From Sycobia sp. Sy_11 (Eukaryota; Arthropoda; Insecta; Hymenoptera; Epichrysomallidae): a DNA stretch of 64,000 nt. Shown here piece by piece: positions 37,701 through 49,886 of the stretch. Made by a program: the position numbers and the translations under genes. How positions within the stretch are numbered: the first letter of the stretch is position 1; every line of letters starts with the position of its first letter. The stretch covers positions 1,054,001 to 1,118,000 of the forward strand of contig JACCIC010000123.1 of NCBI GenBank assembly GCA_018907035.1, read 5' to 3'. A model generated the notes under the pieces. It searched no databases and was not told the origin of the DNA. It saw only the letters and a list, made by a program, of their open reading frames with translations.

Positions 37701-38372
37701 GCGCGTGCGGACTCAGACCGGGGTGAGGTGGCATGAGACCCGTCGGTGAGAACCGATAGAGATCACTGAAAACATTCCTTCATTAATACAATTAATTCGT
37801 TGATTACGTATAAACCTTATGCGATCTTTGCTATTTTGCAGCTCCGCGAAAGCAGCTTATTGCTGGACCAGCCCCCCTCTCTGACCACATACACGTATTG
37901 ACGCACGCACACGCGCGCATACACATTCTCAAAGAAAAAAATTCATACTTTTCTTTACTTTAAATTCATACTGCTCGGACTTTTCAAAAACAATGTATAA
38001 AAATATAACGCTTTAGCGAAGCGAAGCCCATAAAAATAAAAAAGCTGAGACATACGTCCGAGGCGAAAATGGCAAATATTTGTTCCAGTAATAAGTCCTT
38101 TCGGAGGAAAGAAAAAATATGTTTGTAAAGCTACCGCCCTATACGCAATATACTGACCTGGGTAAACTGGAACTGGTGATGGGTAAACTCGTGGGGTAGG
38201 GACTTCGGAATCCAGCGCTGGCCGGAGAAATCGGGTACATGCTCGGCGTGTGCCTGTAAAAGAAAAAACGATTCGATTAACAAGAAGGCAGATTCGGTGT
38301 TCCTCTACAGTAGACGCAAATTCGCGGATACGACACCGCTTTACGAGGCAAGAGCTATGATAGAGTAGAACC

Positions 38373-38416
<44 letters not shown>

Positions 38417-38616
38417 ATCAGAGAGCGAAAAAAGTTAAGCTATATCCACAGCCAGTCTCCGCGTTTAGTGACCGTGCGCGCGTAATTGAGGAAAGAGTGC
38501 CTAATCAGCCGTGAAAATCTCAATTCTGGGTGGCTCGGGCAGAAAGCAAATAACAAGTATATACGACTGATAGAAGAGGAGGGAGAGAAAAGAGAAGAGA
38601 GAGACAGAGACAGTGA

Positions 38617-38649
<33 letters not shown>

Positions 38650-41600
38650 AGCTTCTAAGCGAGTCCGCTCGAGTGCCCGTGTACGGTCTAATAGACCGGA
38701 ACTGAGAGGATGACCACTTGCCTGGCCGATCGCCTCTTGTCCTCCTCCCCTCTCTCGCTCTTCTTGTATAGGAGCTCTGATAGGAGTCTTCACCGACGAA
38801 CGACCGCCAAAGCTAAATTTTCGCATCTGGTCGACGTGCTCTTCGGTAAGACTACACTTTGGACGTAATATCGTATATGTAGAAAAAACAGAAGACTCGG
38901 TACTTACCAAGAAGCAGCCACTTGCGTCATTTCCGGACTGAGCATGGGATAGGGGTACTGGCTGGTGGAAAACGGGTACATCGGTGCTCTCGTCAACCCT
39001 GGAATTAAAGACTGACTTTAATATATGTTCTACATAGTTCCTTCGCTTTTCTAAAAGAAATATATTCTATTTTATTCATTATCGCCCTCTTTATTTATAC
39101 TGAGAAACTCTGAGAATCAAAAATAAAGTATTTATAAATTATAAAATAAATTATTTATAGATTGTATTAGTAAGTATCTTATTTCTGTCTATAAAAGTGG
39201 TCACTTTTTCTTATTAATATTAAATAAGACAAAGCAATAAGATACTGTAAAACTTCAATTTATGTAGAGTCAAGGAGTTCATTATAATTATAATTTGAAT
39301 AAAAATAATTTATATTTTCTTTTTGTCCAATAAGCAACAAAACGAACTTTTTCTGTAAACTCTTAAATATATATATACGCGCGCCCCTTTTAGCGTATTA
39401 TTTTAAGAACATAGAAGACTTTAATTCACTATTATAAATGAGGTCTATAAAAATGTAATATTTCAAGTCCTTTTACCATTTTTAAATTATAAACTTAATA
39501 AAAACATTTAATGCCCATGATTTTGTCGATAAACTTAGAAAGGATAAAGCGAATACTTTTTTAAACAATGACTTTACATAATACGTTTTTGAAAAAATTT
39601 TCAAACAATCATTACATAGATTATTTTATTTAAAATTTGCGAGTAGCATAGATATGTATTAGTGTATATCTAGTTTGAATAGTAATTTTTAATCATTTTT
39701 AATCATAGCGTTTGAATTTCATCAATTAACGCGCTCAAATGAGCTATTATCGCTATCGCAGATAATAGTGTCACCGTGTAAAATGTCTGTAATAATATGT
39801 ATTCAAATGTACTATAGACGAAATTTAATTATACCAAAATAAAATAAACATTTTGTACAACCTTATAATTTCAAACTAATATTTTATTTCACATACATTA
39901 TTGGCTACCGTAAGTAGCATTAAATTATATTGCGTAATATTCGCGTTTAACCGAGGTGTGTCCGTTCAACAATTTCTAATTAACTTTTGCATAAAAATCA
40001 TTTAAATTTTCACGCGTATAGCTATATAATTTATTCGAGTTTGCATGAAAAAAACTTCAGGCAAGCTCATTAAAATTTTTAACAATCTTAATTCTAAAGA
40101 AACCATTCAGATAGAAAATAACCTTTACCAAAAAATTGTTTTAAAAAAATGCTACTGTTAACTTTCCAAGAATATGAATTAATTGAATTAATTGAATGAA
40201 GAAATTGAATTAATAAATATTTTTATCGGTCTTACAATCTTAATACTATAATATATTATAATAATATAATGACAGTTAGACTGCCCTTGTTTATTATCGC
40301 CCCCGAATACTCTAAAATAAAACTTATTACTAAAAAGAAATTAGATTAAAAATTAAAAATAATAAAATAAAATAAAAATAATAAAATTAATAAACTAAAT
40401 TCTATGTTAGCGAATGACAATGACTGCCCCTACCACCTTATTTTCTTTTTTGGTGTCCGACGTTTGCAACCGTTACAGTTAAAATCGTTTAAAACTAAAC
40501 TAAAATGAAAAATCCAGCATGCTACATTATATATCCTATCCCTATTTTATTGGTGTAATATGTATAGGACCCCTATTTTATTGACTTAAATGCAAAATAC
40601 AAATTTTATATTAATAAAGAATGATAAGTGTTGTCCAATCTACTTGACTCTAACATAAAATTTACATTATTGCGATTTTTCAATATATGAATATTTTCAA
40701 GAGTTTCTCTTTTATATTTATTTTAAATACCTTGTTCCAAAATATCTACATTTTCAAAATCGAAAGAATGTAAAAATTTCAAACTATGTTTTTTTTAGCC
40801 CAGATGTACCACAAATTGCACAAGATTAGATTCTATAGCACACATCAATGTTACCATCAATATTTACAATGTTAAAATTTACCGCTGATATTTATTTGTC
40901 TTATTAGGGTGGGTACAGTCGCATGAATGAATACATTTAATAATAATAAAATATATTTGTCGATAGGGTGATACGTTAGAGGGTAAGCATAAGTAAAGAA
41001 GCGCGCAAAGCCACATTAAAATTCGCGGATCGTATAGTTGAACTAGTGCCTATGATAGAATGAGAAACTCTCCGAATCAAAATAATCGGTGGGGGGGGGG
41101 GGTTGAAAAATAGGATCACCTCTATAGAACGTAACAACTGGTCCGACCGGATTGGGATGTAGTAGTAGGTGCCCTTTTACCCGGCATCGACGAGAGGGTG
41201 AAGGGATTTTGGTCTGTTTTATTCGGGACAGGCGGCATATATACGTAAGTAAGATCAAAGAGGCGTAGGGGCCGGTGATCGGCACGCTATCCATCGGAGG
41301 TCCCTGGTTGGAATGAGGGATGTATATATTTGGATATTAAGAGTACAAGGGAGTTGGGATGGGAATAGTCGAGCGATCGATTTGTCCTGAGCACACAAAC
41401 GGCAGCGTTGGAAACTGATAGGCGTGTCATAGCGCCGACGGAGAGCGACGCACGCCATCGTGTAATTGTATATATATATTGGTCAGGTGACCGCTTTGCA
41501 TTACATAATAATATTGGAGTCGTGTGTTTGATGACGGTCAACTTGATCTCAGGGCGCAGGTGTTAACTCGCCGACGGGCATCCAAGTGGCCGGAGAGCCG

Positions 41601-42781
41601 TAATTAATTACCGGCCTTTGCAACTTGTTTTTTTTCTTTGCCTCCAAGGGCTACTCAATCACTTATTTGAATTACTCGCTCCCCATCGCTGCCAGAGCAC
41701 GAATCGGAGAATTGCAATTGTTTTGACAGATTTCGCGCCTCATATCGCCCGGTCTTATCCAAGCCTCTCGTTAATCTCTTGAGACACATATTTCTCTATC
41801 CTACTTTTTTATTCTCAGTTTCTAGAGAAGTAACGAGAAAACATAAATATGTATTTCGAATAGAATTATTTGCTGCAAATTATCAAGATTTTTTTTTCTA
41901 AAACTTCCCTTATGTACAGATTTGATAGTCCCCAATAATGAATACATCAAAAAATATCATGAAGAATATCAAAATTGACCTCATTTTCATTTTTCTATTA
42001 AATTCGCGTTAAAAAATTATAATAATATACGTTCTTGAGAACAAAGAGCCTGATCAAGTTGTAAACTAGTCCCTACATACTAGAAGTGAAATCATTTTCA
42101 TAAATATAAATACATATTTTCATAAATATAAATAAAAATTAAAAAAATTGAAATATTCCATTAATGTGAAAACTTTATGGCGGTTACTTATAGTGAATAT
42201 TGATTAAAACCACCGCAATATGAAGCATAAAATTGCCATTCTTAGGAAATTGCAAAGAAATTTCTTATTTCTGGTAAAATTTTCGCAATTGCAAAGAGTA
42301 ATTTGTTACAACATTCAGATATATATATATTTATCTCAGGTTTCCGTAAATGATGAATTAAAATTATTGTTTCACACAATAGAATCAGACAAACATTTTT
42401 TGCAATTTAACATGATTTAAACTTTTTTATAGGCACGCACGCACGCGCTCATGCATTCACATACGTGCACACGCATATCAATTACGTATATTCTTGTAAT
42501 AGATAACGTTTGGACATTTTCAAAAAGTCGACATGAACGCCGGTATAACATCACATTTACTTTTTCATCCAAATTGCATCGCACTCGATGCATTACTATA
42601 TTACGATCGCACTTGCCAAAGTTCATTGTCCGTCCAATGAAAGTTATTCGGAGGAGTCTAAAGCTTCGCACGCCGTGCCACCCCCTCCCCAGCTCTCTCG
42701 CATGCAGACCGCTAGTCAAACCTAATCTACAAAAAAGAAGAATATATATATTTAGGAGACGGGAGAGAGAGAGGCTCGCGG

Positions 42782-42838
<57 letters not shown>

Positions 42839-44369
42839 AAGCGTCTTTGTACACGCAATCCGGAGTAATTACGTGTCTATTCACAGCGGTTACACGTTAA
42901 CGAGGAAATGAAACTCCAGAGGCTGTGCGAGCGGACGCGGTGTCGGCAAGTTTTACGGAACCGCCGCGACGCAACCATGCCGTCTACCTCCCTTCCTCGT
43001 TCGCGCCTTTGGCAATGAGAATAATTGGCTTGGTGATGGGGGCGGGATCGCGTGGTGAAACCTAACGAAGCCAATATACGTGCAGGGTATTGAGGACGTG
43101 GTTTTATGCAATCCCCCCGACTCCCCCGATTGACCTTCGGGCGATACCGGCGCAATTTAGTCGAATCGTGGCTTTTCGCGATCGGACCACTTACCGACCG
43201 CGCCCCCGCTGCGATCGGTTCGCCGCGTGGGTCGCACCCTCGTCCTCTACCTTTTCGCTTTTGTGCTGTCTGTGAACGAGTGTGAGGTAATCGCGTACCC
43301 TCTGCCCAGTGTATTGATACCCAAAAAGATTTGGCACGCAGCATACATTCCACGAACATAACATATGTATAACTATGCGTTGCCTTTGCCTGAACTTGGA
43401 CCAAAATTCATAGCAAATTGTTGTAACTGATGCCCCTGTGTCCAGATAAATAATTAATTTTTTCCTAAAGTTTTTGACATACGATTAAAAATGAATGTTT
43501 GCTTATTTTCTTAAATTTATTTAAATTTACGCACCACTATTTCAGATAAGCGAAAAAACTGCGCAATTCTATTATTGGCTGAACAGTCGATAACTATAGT
43601 AATTCACTATTCAAGTAACTACAAAAGTTTATACAGTGTAAGAAATAAAAAATAAATTCTGTAATTAATTTTACAGTTATTCTTCGAGTTATTTTAGATA
43701 ATGTATATTTACTTCTATATTATCCATACCTTACCCAATTGCTTTTTTCTTATTTCCCACGTTAGATTTAATAAGCAGTTGATATTATATAAGACCCGAA
43801 TCAAAATGAATTTGAGCACATCGTTACATGTCAGTGTCAGCTTTATATATCACTGATCGTTGTTTGGTAAAATGACCTTACTAAAATGAACCGAAATCGG
43901 GCGGCGGATATCTGGCCAAAGTCTGGCCATCCGCGTCCAAATCGAAAGCTGTGCCGTAAGAACTTGATCGATTACTATACTATGGGCACGAATTTGAAAA
44001 CTGAGAATTCCAGGAGGATGCAATGGCCACGGCGCGGATAGCGAAACGACGAAAAAGGGAAACAGAGCGTAGGTCGATGGCGAGGATAAATGAGGAAAGG
44101 AAGAGAGGTCGTGGCAGGGAGAGCTCGTAATATTCTGGGCAAATCCGCAGGTTCTGTCATGTGTGCTTAATTACTTTTCAGTCGATTCGGCAGTCTGCAA
44201 CCCTATTATCGGCGTCTCACCACCCGGAAAATTACTCTTTTATTCGCGAACAAGCAGCGAATACGTTCACCGTACCGTCAGTTTTCAGCGCGGCACCCCC
44301 GACCCCCGCTCCACCATTCCTTAGCTTTATTCCTTTCACGAGAAAAGCACAGAGATGGAGAAGGGAGGG

Positions 44370-44424
<55 letters not shown>

Positions 44425-47400
44425 AATCTAAAGTTCACGGCTCTTTCCCTTATTTTCTTTGCGTGCCTCAAGCAGAAATCGTAAGTGGGGTGAACCGGTA
44501 GGGGGAATGAGAGGCATAGTCGAGAGCCCGATCAGTGAGGAATAAACGCAAGACGGTGAACACACGCCAAGAAAGGGCTAATCGGGCGAGGCCGCTTCGA
44601 AATCGAACGAGCGTTGTATAGACGCCGCGCGCAACGTACTCCAGCGCTCGCTCGCGCGTGGATCTTTGATTCCGAACAAGCGCCCGTTCCTCGCAGCTCC
44701 GATGCCTTTTCTTTTTTCCAGCCTCACGATTTTTCTGTTTCCCCGCTATTGAAATTGGCGAGAAAAAATTGAAACGGGCTCCCCTTAACATAGCTCGGTC
44801 TCGACTCTTTTTACAAATGTCGAGCCCGGATACCTTTTCTTTCTATTATTTATTTTTTATTTTGCTTTTTTAACGCGGCCTATAGCTCGTGTTTCGAACT
44901 CCAGAATTTTTTTCATTAGAGTATTAGACCGACGGAACGATTAGGAAAACTTGAAAGGTTTGAAGTAAATTATCTGCCAAAAAGTCGGAAGAAGTAATAT
45001 AAATAGAGTTAATATATAAATATATTCACAAAGCAAATTGTACCATTGTCAAAGTGCACTATTTATAGTATTAATAATTTAATGGACATAATTACAATTC
45101 AGCGTAAAAGCGCCGTTACGTAAATTAAGAAACTTGTAAATATGTAAAGTAAATTTTCAATTGATTGTCAAACATAATTATTGAAGTAACATAAAAATAA
45201 AAGAATAAGCTAAATATAAAAATCCATTAATTTATTAATTATTTTGATCGATAAACTTTATGTTCTTTTACTTTAACAATGTGATGTAAAATATTATACT
45301 CTATGCGAAACATTATTTATTATATAAAAGGTGGCGCATACGTATACGGAGACTCATTATACTTATTTACTTCCTACAACTATATAAGTATCATCCCGCT
45401 GGATTCTGAAAAAGTTCACGCTCCAAATCTCATAAGCAAAGAGCTAGCTATATTTATAGTTTACAGAAATATGTAATATTTATCATCGATAAATTTGTGT
45501 TAAAATAATACTTATGAATAGTGAAACTAAAAATATTAATTATTACATTACATATAACTTTTCCTTATATTGAATAAAATAAATAAAAGAAGTCATAGTC
45601 CTGTAAAAAATCCTTTAAGATATTGTCATACGTTTTGCCATAGTAATATTGCTGTTTAAAGATAAATTTGCAGAGGGGTCTCTACTATAATTAGCCGATT
45701 CTCATGCCCGTGAAAGCTGTCGCGGCGAATTGATCCGCGCGTACGTCCAAGCACAGGATCGTACGGCGTCGTATGGCATCGTTCGTGCACGGCATACGTG
45801 CATGAGCGTGCGTGCATGGGCGTACAGGGGTGTGAGTCCGCGCGCGCATATTATGTATATGTATATGAGGAAGCAGGGAAGATCGCTCGAGTGCGAGCGC
45901 GCGACGCCTCTGCCTCGCTCTCGTCGGTCCGAGCGTGCGCGTGCTGCTCTCGCGCTCCTCTCGGCTCCCCTGCAAGAGGCTTTTTTTATCCATCACATGG
46001 AGCGGTTCCCGGCTTCCCGAGGGCTCATTAATCAGCGAAGTTCCCCATGGGTTTTTCTCCCCTTTCCTACAACCGACGACGCGTATACCAGGGAACTCCC
46101 GCCCGAACGCGATATACTCCCCCCTTCACCTCCACCTCCGCCTTCGCCGCCATAATCGCTCTCTACCAGAGCATTTTTTCCGCGACTTTCTTTTCGTTCG
46201 CCAAGGGAGTGGCTTTTCTCTCTGAAAGACGCTAGCTACGCGCGGAATTTTTCGTTTGTATTATATGGGCAAACATTTGTCTCGCTTTTGAATTTTTATA
46301 GAGGTGCGTCTGTCCGTGTAGTCGACGGGTAACGTCCATGTGCGGGTACTCATCGACTTCTTGGCACTCTTAAACAAGAAGGTGCGAATTGTGACCGTTT
46401 TCCCTAAAAGAGCTGTCCGCATTAATACGAGTTCCCTCGAATCGATGTTTTTGTTCGGGAATTCGAGAAACTGGCCCGACACGTATAAATTTTTTATCTC
46501 TATACTTACTTAATAATTCTTTAGTTATCAATAAAGCTTCTATATAAGAAGTATATTTTTCACCGTTTAATTGCATTTAATGTTCATATATTCAGTGAGC
46601 CTGTATATATATTCATTTGAAATTTGTTGATAAATTCATAATTTTTATACCGTAGAGATTAATAACTCATAATAATTTAGAAATAAACCTGCTTCAATTC
46701 TTTAATCGTATTACTTTATGATTATTGTACGCGCGTGCGCGCAATCCTTACATTTAAAACAATTTGATACGTTTTGTCTTCGAAAGTATTAACGTTAATT
46801 TCAATCATTATACTATTGTGTACAAGGATTTTATACTATACATATATTCAATTAAGTATTAAACAATCTAGATGAATTCAAATTAGTAGAATGAAGTATA
46901 AAATTGAAGATTAAAGTGTGGAACACTCTTATAAGTTCAAAACTTTGAATTTTTGAATAGAAATTCTAAAATATATTTGAATAATTGCCAATATATTTTA
47001 GATAATTGATCATTTTGTTATAACTATACATTAAGCTTTGAATTTTCAAGATTGTCGACGTTCAAGTTGCATTCTTTACCTGAGACTGAACGTTTTAACG
47101 GTATTTTTAGATAACTAACTTGAAGTAAACATCGATTTTACTTGTAATGAAAATAAAATCGAGAGATAGAAAAGAGAACGACGTAGAATCATATAGAGAA
47201 TAGAAGCGTTCGTTTAAGAAATGTTGTCGTAGATACTTTGGAAAACGATCAGGACGAGCAGGAAGAAAAAAACTGTATGCTTGATAATGGCAGCTAATTA
47301 GGCAAATTTACGGATAGCCACGGAGCGGAATCTTCCATTCCTTTCGTCAAAAGAGGGAAAAAGGATTCAAAATTTCCGAGATATATACGCACAATGGACA

Positions 47401-49699
47401 CATATTGATACAGAAGGTGGGTTCACGTGGAATGAAACGAGTCAACGAGCCAAAGGGGTGGGGTGCGGCGACGAACGGAGAAAAATGAGGACGATGGCCC
47501 GGGAAGATCAACCGACGCGGAGAGTCGAGAAACTGCAGCGCTGTCTCGCGAACGCGAGACATAGAGCACAATCGGGCGTCAATGCTATTATTTTTTTTTT
47601 TTTTTATTTCTGGAAATTATTATTATCTGTCAGTGTAGGTATGTGCCAGATTCATATTCGGAGGTCGCGAGCTTTTCTATTGTTTATACATAGGCCGAAT
47701 ATCAAGCAGCGAGCCGAGCCCCGGTAACCCGCGGGTACGCTGAAGTCTGTCCGATTAGACATATAGGCGTCGGCGTTGGGAGAAATGATAATATTAAAAG
47801 TTTCAATAGCTCCAAAGATAAATTCGAAAGTTATGATTTGGAAATATTATCACCATTGACTTATTTTATCACTAGTTTTAACAATAAACCAAATTTCTGC
47901 ATTGTTCGGGAGTAATGACCGCGATACTTTTTCTTATGGTACTACATCATACTTTATCTAAAATTTTCATAGAATAAAAATTGAAATAAATAAAAAGCAA
48001 TCTTAGATATTCTAAAATTTTGTGAATATTAAAAAAGAAAACTTGATTTACACTCATATCGAAAATGATAACTATAATAACAATGAATGCATTCGGTAAG
48101 TCACCTTTATCACTATATATATCAGACATGATGTGGGCGGAGAGTCGTACAGCAACCACTAACACCACAATAATAACGTGAAACAATAGAAATTTGATGA
48201 GCAACTGCTTTTTGTTCCACGACGGACACGGAACATAATTCAAACTCTATATAGCGATGTTGCATGCGCATACTGTACAACCGACCCAGTCACTCGTGCT
48301 CCTATGTTTTCGGTCAATTGGAAATCGATAAGCGAGGTCGCGGCAACAGCAGTGTCTGTATCATCGTTGCGTATTATCAAATTCAACGCGTTTTACGCGA
48401 ATCGAGAATCGTTATATACACGAACATGGCATGGGCATTGTTACAGTGGCCGCGCTACGCGCAGGTCTATTAAATACAAAATTATAAGAGGAATCGGGAG
48501 TGCCGTCGAACAAATTACTATCACTTTCGAAATTAGATTAGACCTTTATAAATTGTTAAATTTACTAATCATTGACATTCTTCGAACAGATTTCACATTT
48601 TCGAGTAACTCACAATTATCCTGTAATCACTGAAATATATTGAATACGTAACAAAAGCAAAAAGGAAACAACAAAAAATGCATCCACGTATGAATTTCAA
48701 TAATTAATCTTGACCAATTTATTATTGTAATAATGATTATCATTATTATTGTTATTATTATAAACAACAAAACATTTTGCCAAGCTGAAAAGAATTTGTG
48801 CTTTTTAACAAAAACAAAATTAATTTTTAACTTCTTAGATAATTTTTATCCTTGTATACTCCTGGGCTATTTCAGCATATTAATTTAATATTTTTTATTA
48901 TTTTTCTATTTTGTTATAATTATATAATTATCTAAAATCCGAAAAGAAACATTGTCCTTAAATAAAAATTCATAAAATTCCGATAAAATACATAAACTGA
49001 ATTTCTGAAATTTTGTTATCGATTTTTTACATATATATTATAAAATTAAATTCTATAAAAATAGAAAGTTATTTATGTCATTTGTATTGTAATTATTTGT
49101 TTTTACTACTTTAATCTCTTATTAAAGTATAATTAACAATTTATTATACTTATTTTCAACTGTATTACTATATTAATACATAAAAAAATTCATTTTGAAG
49201 GGTGAGAATAAACAAAAAAGTTTTGTCTCTTTTTTAAACTACTTTATATGTTCTTAATTTTATCATAACAAATAGAATTTTTTAACTCTATTGGGGACAC
49301 TCGAATAATGGTTATATTTAATTAAAATATCGATTAGCAGTGTAAAGGTCTGAGAAATAAAGAAGGTGGAGTGTAGTGGAAGCTAGAAGGAAAGACGAAA
49401 GAGGAGGAGGGCGGCGAGGACGACATGCGGTGGGACAGAGGTTGAGTCTGACCTGTGGTAGTTGCTGCTGCGCTAAGAAGCTGTTTCCAGGTCGGACTAG
49501 GGTGCGGGGGAGAGCCGTCGACCCGATGGTGGCCTGATGGCCAGTACTCACCGGCCGCCGCAGCAGCCTTCCCAGGGTCTAGGGCCCCGTACGGCGGTAT
49601 GCCCATATGCGCGGGCGGCGGTTGCGACAAATGGTCTCCATTTGGGCAAAAAAAGGGCAGCCCGCTCGGGTGCGTCCCCGCCAGACCCATTTTACTAGC
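23364..49699 (-). CDS. pan: pangolin / TCF-LEF HMG-box transcription factor (all exons but the 5' end)
   Basis: Nuclear effector of Wnt/Wingless signalling: it binds DNA through an HMG box, recruits Armadillo/beta-catenin for activation and Groucho for repression. Ten exons (P1-P10) read in phase for 657 codons including the stop. In order: proline-rich middle region ([69 protein letters not shown]), an optional 193-codon insert, HMG box ([20 protein letters not shown] to [11 protein letters not shown]), KKKKRKK basic tail, C-clamp ([19 protein letters not shown] plus [10 protein letters not shown]) and an acidic then Ser/Pro-rich tail with [20 protein letters not shown], matching Drosophila Pangolin. 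The N-terminal Armadillo-binding exon was not found and must lie further 5'. P1 starts in phase 0, so the missing part ends on a codon boundary. Introns are large and rich in CT-repeat tracts on the sense strand. Confidence 0.97.
23960..24030. repeat. (AT)n plus (TTTA)n microsatellite
   Basis: AT run of about 42 bp joined to about six TTTA units. Confidence 0.95.
24604..24670. repeat. (AT)n microsatellite
   Basis: AT dinucleotide run of about 67 bp. Confidence 0.95.
25707..25923 (-). CDS. pan: candidate alternative last exon of pan replacing the second half of the C-clamp
   Basis: A good acceptor (CTTGGTTTTGGCAG|CCCGG) is followed by an open frame of 72 codons including the stop. The first base completes the AG left by exon P9 to Ser, giving [21 protein letters not shown]. 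The frame then has a Gly/Ala/Ser-rich tract and ends [12 protein letters not shown]. Phase therefore fits P9 exactly as P10 does. The resulting protein would keep three of the four C-clamp cysteines and lose RRKKKC. The composition is coding-like and GC-rich in an AT-rich neighbourhood. A weak donor-like ACTTAC|GTTAAT near the end leaves open that it is an internal exon. No transcript evidence is available here. Confidence 0.55.
25924..27426 (-). other. pan intron
   Basis: AT-rich with a short GT/AT run at 26099-26125. No exon or element recognised. Confidence 0.6.
27427..27496 (-). CDS. pan: pan exon P9: first half of C-clamp
   Basis: Acceptor GTTTATAG|GTAACA, donor CTGCAG|GTACAT, 70 bp. 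Two bases complete Gly from the HMG exon, followed by 22 codons reading NNM then [19 protein letters not shown]. It leaves AG (phase 2). The C-clamp is a four-cysteine DNA-contact domain that reads helper sites next to HMG sites. This exon holds three of its cysteines. Confidence 0.97.
27497..28750 (-). other. pan intron
   Basis: AT-rich, with a (GA)n run at 28406-28438 (CT on the sense strand). No other feature seen. Confidence 0.6.
28406..28438. repeat. (GA)n microsatellite
   Basis: About 16 GA units, CT on the pan sense strand. Confidence 0.95.
28751..28782 (-). CDS. possible extra alternative last exon of pan, C-clamp-less
   Basis: Acceptor GCATTTTACAG|GGACCT on the minus strand, in an island of balanced composition. 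Joined to either HMG exon (phase 1) it would read [14 protein letters not shown] and give a short C-terminus without C-clamp, as in vertebrate LEF1. In another frame it reads [20 protein letters not shown], so the phase is not decisive. Support is only the splice signal, the local composition and its position between HMG and C-clamp exons. Confidence 0.25.
29322..29481 (-). CDS. pan: pan exon P8b: alternative second half of the HMG box
   Basis: Acceptor TCTCTCGGTATAG|TGGCAC with a CU-repeat polypyrimidine tract, donor CCTGGAG|GTATTC, 160 bp, phase 0 in and phase 1 out. It reads [54 protein letters not shown]. Compared with exon P8a, the [11 protein letters not shown] element that follows HMG helix 3 becomes [11 protein letters not shown] and the basic tail differs. 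It fits the same flanking exons as P8a. Confidence 0.95.
29482..31148 (-). other. pan intron between the two alternative HMG exons
   Basis: 1.67 kb, AT-rich, with a long (AT)n run at 31036-31105 starting just 45 bp downstream of the P8a donor. No further exon seen. Confidence 0.65.
31036..31105. repeat. (AT)n microsatellite
   Basis: About 35 AT units, directly downstream of exon P8a in the sense direction. Confidence 0.95.
31149..31314 (-). CDS. pan: pan exon P8a: canonical second half of the HMG box
   Basis: Acceptor GTATGTACACGCAG|TGGCAT with a poor pyrimidine tract, donor ACCGGAG|GTACCA, 166 bp, phase 0 in and phase 1 out. It encodes [39 protein letters not shown] and the basic [16 protein letters not shown] tail. 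This is the form closest to the canonical TCF HMG box. Confidence 0.97.
31315..31897 (-). other. pan intron inside the HMG box
   Basis: AT-rich; nothing recognised. Confidence 0.7.
31898..32028 (-). CDS. pan: pan exon P7: first half of the HMG box
   Basis: Acceptor TACTTTTCAG|ATAAAA, donor GAGAAGG|GTAAGT, 131 bp. It reads [43 protein letters not shown], covering helices 1 and 2 of the HMG box. It ends in phase 0, so either P8a or P8b can follow. Confidence 0.98.
32029..32495 (-). other. pan intron between P6 and P7
   Basis: AT-rich; nothing recognised. Confidence 0.6.
32496..32578 (-). CDS. pan: pan exon P6: polar linker before the HMG box
   Basis: Acceptor TTTTTTTTAG|ATCTACG, donor AATCAAG|GTAATA, 83 bp. 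It encodes [20 protein letters not shown] and TGQQNNQ, a Ser/Thr/Asn/Gln-rich linker joining phase 2 upstream exons (P4 or P5) to the HMG exon. Confidence 0.9.
32653..33231 (-). CDS. pan: pan exon P5: 193-codon cassette exon upstream of the HMG box
   Basis: Acceptor ATATTTACCAG|TCAAAG, donor TTAAGCG|GTAAAC, 579 bp, phase 2 on both sides, so it can be skipped without frame change (P4 AG| joins P6 A as well as P5 T). It encodes [35 protein letters not shown], an acidic/Ser region, [39 protein letters not shown] and a Pro/Asn-rich end. EPLNLVIKK resembles a CtBP-docking motif (P-x-D/N-L). I do not recognise the rest. The internal ATG at MAMEPEC could also serve as a start from an alternative promoter, producing an Armadillo-insensitive form (inference). 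Confidence 0.8.
34083..34140. repeat. (CT)n microsatellite
   Basis: Interrupted CT dinucleotide run; one of few with CT on the plus strand. Confidence 0.95.
34735..34788. repeat. (AT)n microsatellite
   Basis: About 27 AT units. Confidence 0.95.
34810..34888. repeat. imperfect tandem duplication
   Basis: Units TTCCAATAATATAATC-TTCGATAAAAATC and the same with AGCGATAAGAATC recur 50 bp apart, with a partial third copy between them. Confidence 0.75.
37094..37146. repeat. (TTG)n-type trinucleotide repeat
   Basis: TTG/TGC/TTG units, interrupted, about 53 bp. Confidence 0.9.
37628..37765 (-). CDS. pan: pan exon P4
   Basis: Acceptor TGTTTTCAG|TGATCT, donor AATCACAG|GTGAGG, 138 bp, phase 2 in and out. 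It encodes [40 protein letters not shown] and LDHNH, the His/Pro-rich region typical of Pangolin before the HMG linker. Confidence 0.95.
38158..38253 (-). CDS. pan: pan exon P3
   Basis: Acceptor TTTTACAG|GCACAC, donor TTACCCAG|GTCAGT, 96 bp, phase 2 in and out. It encodes [20 protein letters not shown] and [11 protein letters not shown], matching the YPLSP...FRxPYP region of TCF proteins. A CT repeat (38378-38415) lies about 125 bp upstream of its acceptor. Confidence 0.96.
38378..38415. repeat. (GA)n microsatellite
   Basis: About 19 GA units; CT on the pan sense strand upstream of exon P3. Confidence 0.95.
38908..38998 (-). CDS. pan: pan exon P2
   Basis: Acceptor TTAATTCCAG|GGTTGA, donor CTTCTTG|GTAAGT, 91 bp. 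It reads [20 protein letters not shown] and PEMTQVAAS, then TG that completes Trp with P3. This is a near-diagnostic TCF/Pangolin segment. Confidence 0.97.
42788..42840. repeat. (GA)n microsatellite
   Basis: About 26 GA units with one AA interruption; CT on the pan sense strand. Confidence 0.95.
44374..44420. repeat. (AG)n microsatellite
   Basis: About 23 AG units; CT on the pan sense strand. Confidence 0.95.
49552..49699 (-). CDS. pan: pan exon P1 (most 5' exon found)
   Basis: Acceptor TTTCTGTTTCAG|GCTAGT, donor GCGGCCG|GTGAGT, 148 bp, phase 0 in and phase 1 out. It reads [40 protein letters not shown] and DPGKAAAAA, matching the FFxxNxDxLxxPPPAHxGIPPY block of Pangolin. It may be preceded by 5' exons beyond the window. 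Alternatively the ATG in ASKM could start an N-terminally truncated form. Confidence 0.95.
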
Positions 49700-49831
49700 C
49701 TGAAACAGAAAAAAGATATTATAATTTATTAGTGTGAGGTCCAAGGGGAGAGGGGCTGTGTTTGTGAGAGGGGGTGAGTCGCGGAGTGGCGACGCAATTA
49801 TCAGTTGCAAGGAAGTTATCAAAAAGAAAAG

Positions 49832-49886
<55 letters not shown>

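Larger units (their letters stand above)
38999..49551 (-). other. large pan intron (10.5 kb)
   Basis: No exon recognised on either strand. Very AT-rich blocks (39.0-41.0, 43.4-43.9, 44.9-45.7, 46.5-47.2, 47.8-49.3 kb) alternate with GC-richer blocks (41.0-41.8, 42.4-43.3, 43.9-44.8, 45.7-46.25, 47.3-47.8 kb). The latter contain only chance open frames and are candidates for conserved enhancers (inference). CT-type repeats lie at 42788-42840 and 44374-44420. Confidence 0.55.

Noticed and set aside
42417..43404. Minus-strand frames of 155-175 codons within the large pan intron
   Set aside because: Driven by the CT repeat and GC-richer block; no splice sites in phase with pan exons and no recognisable motif.
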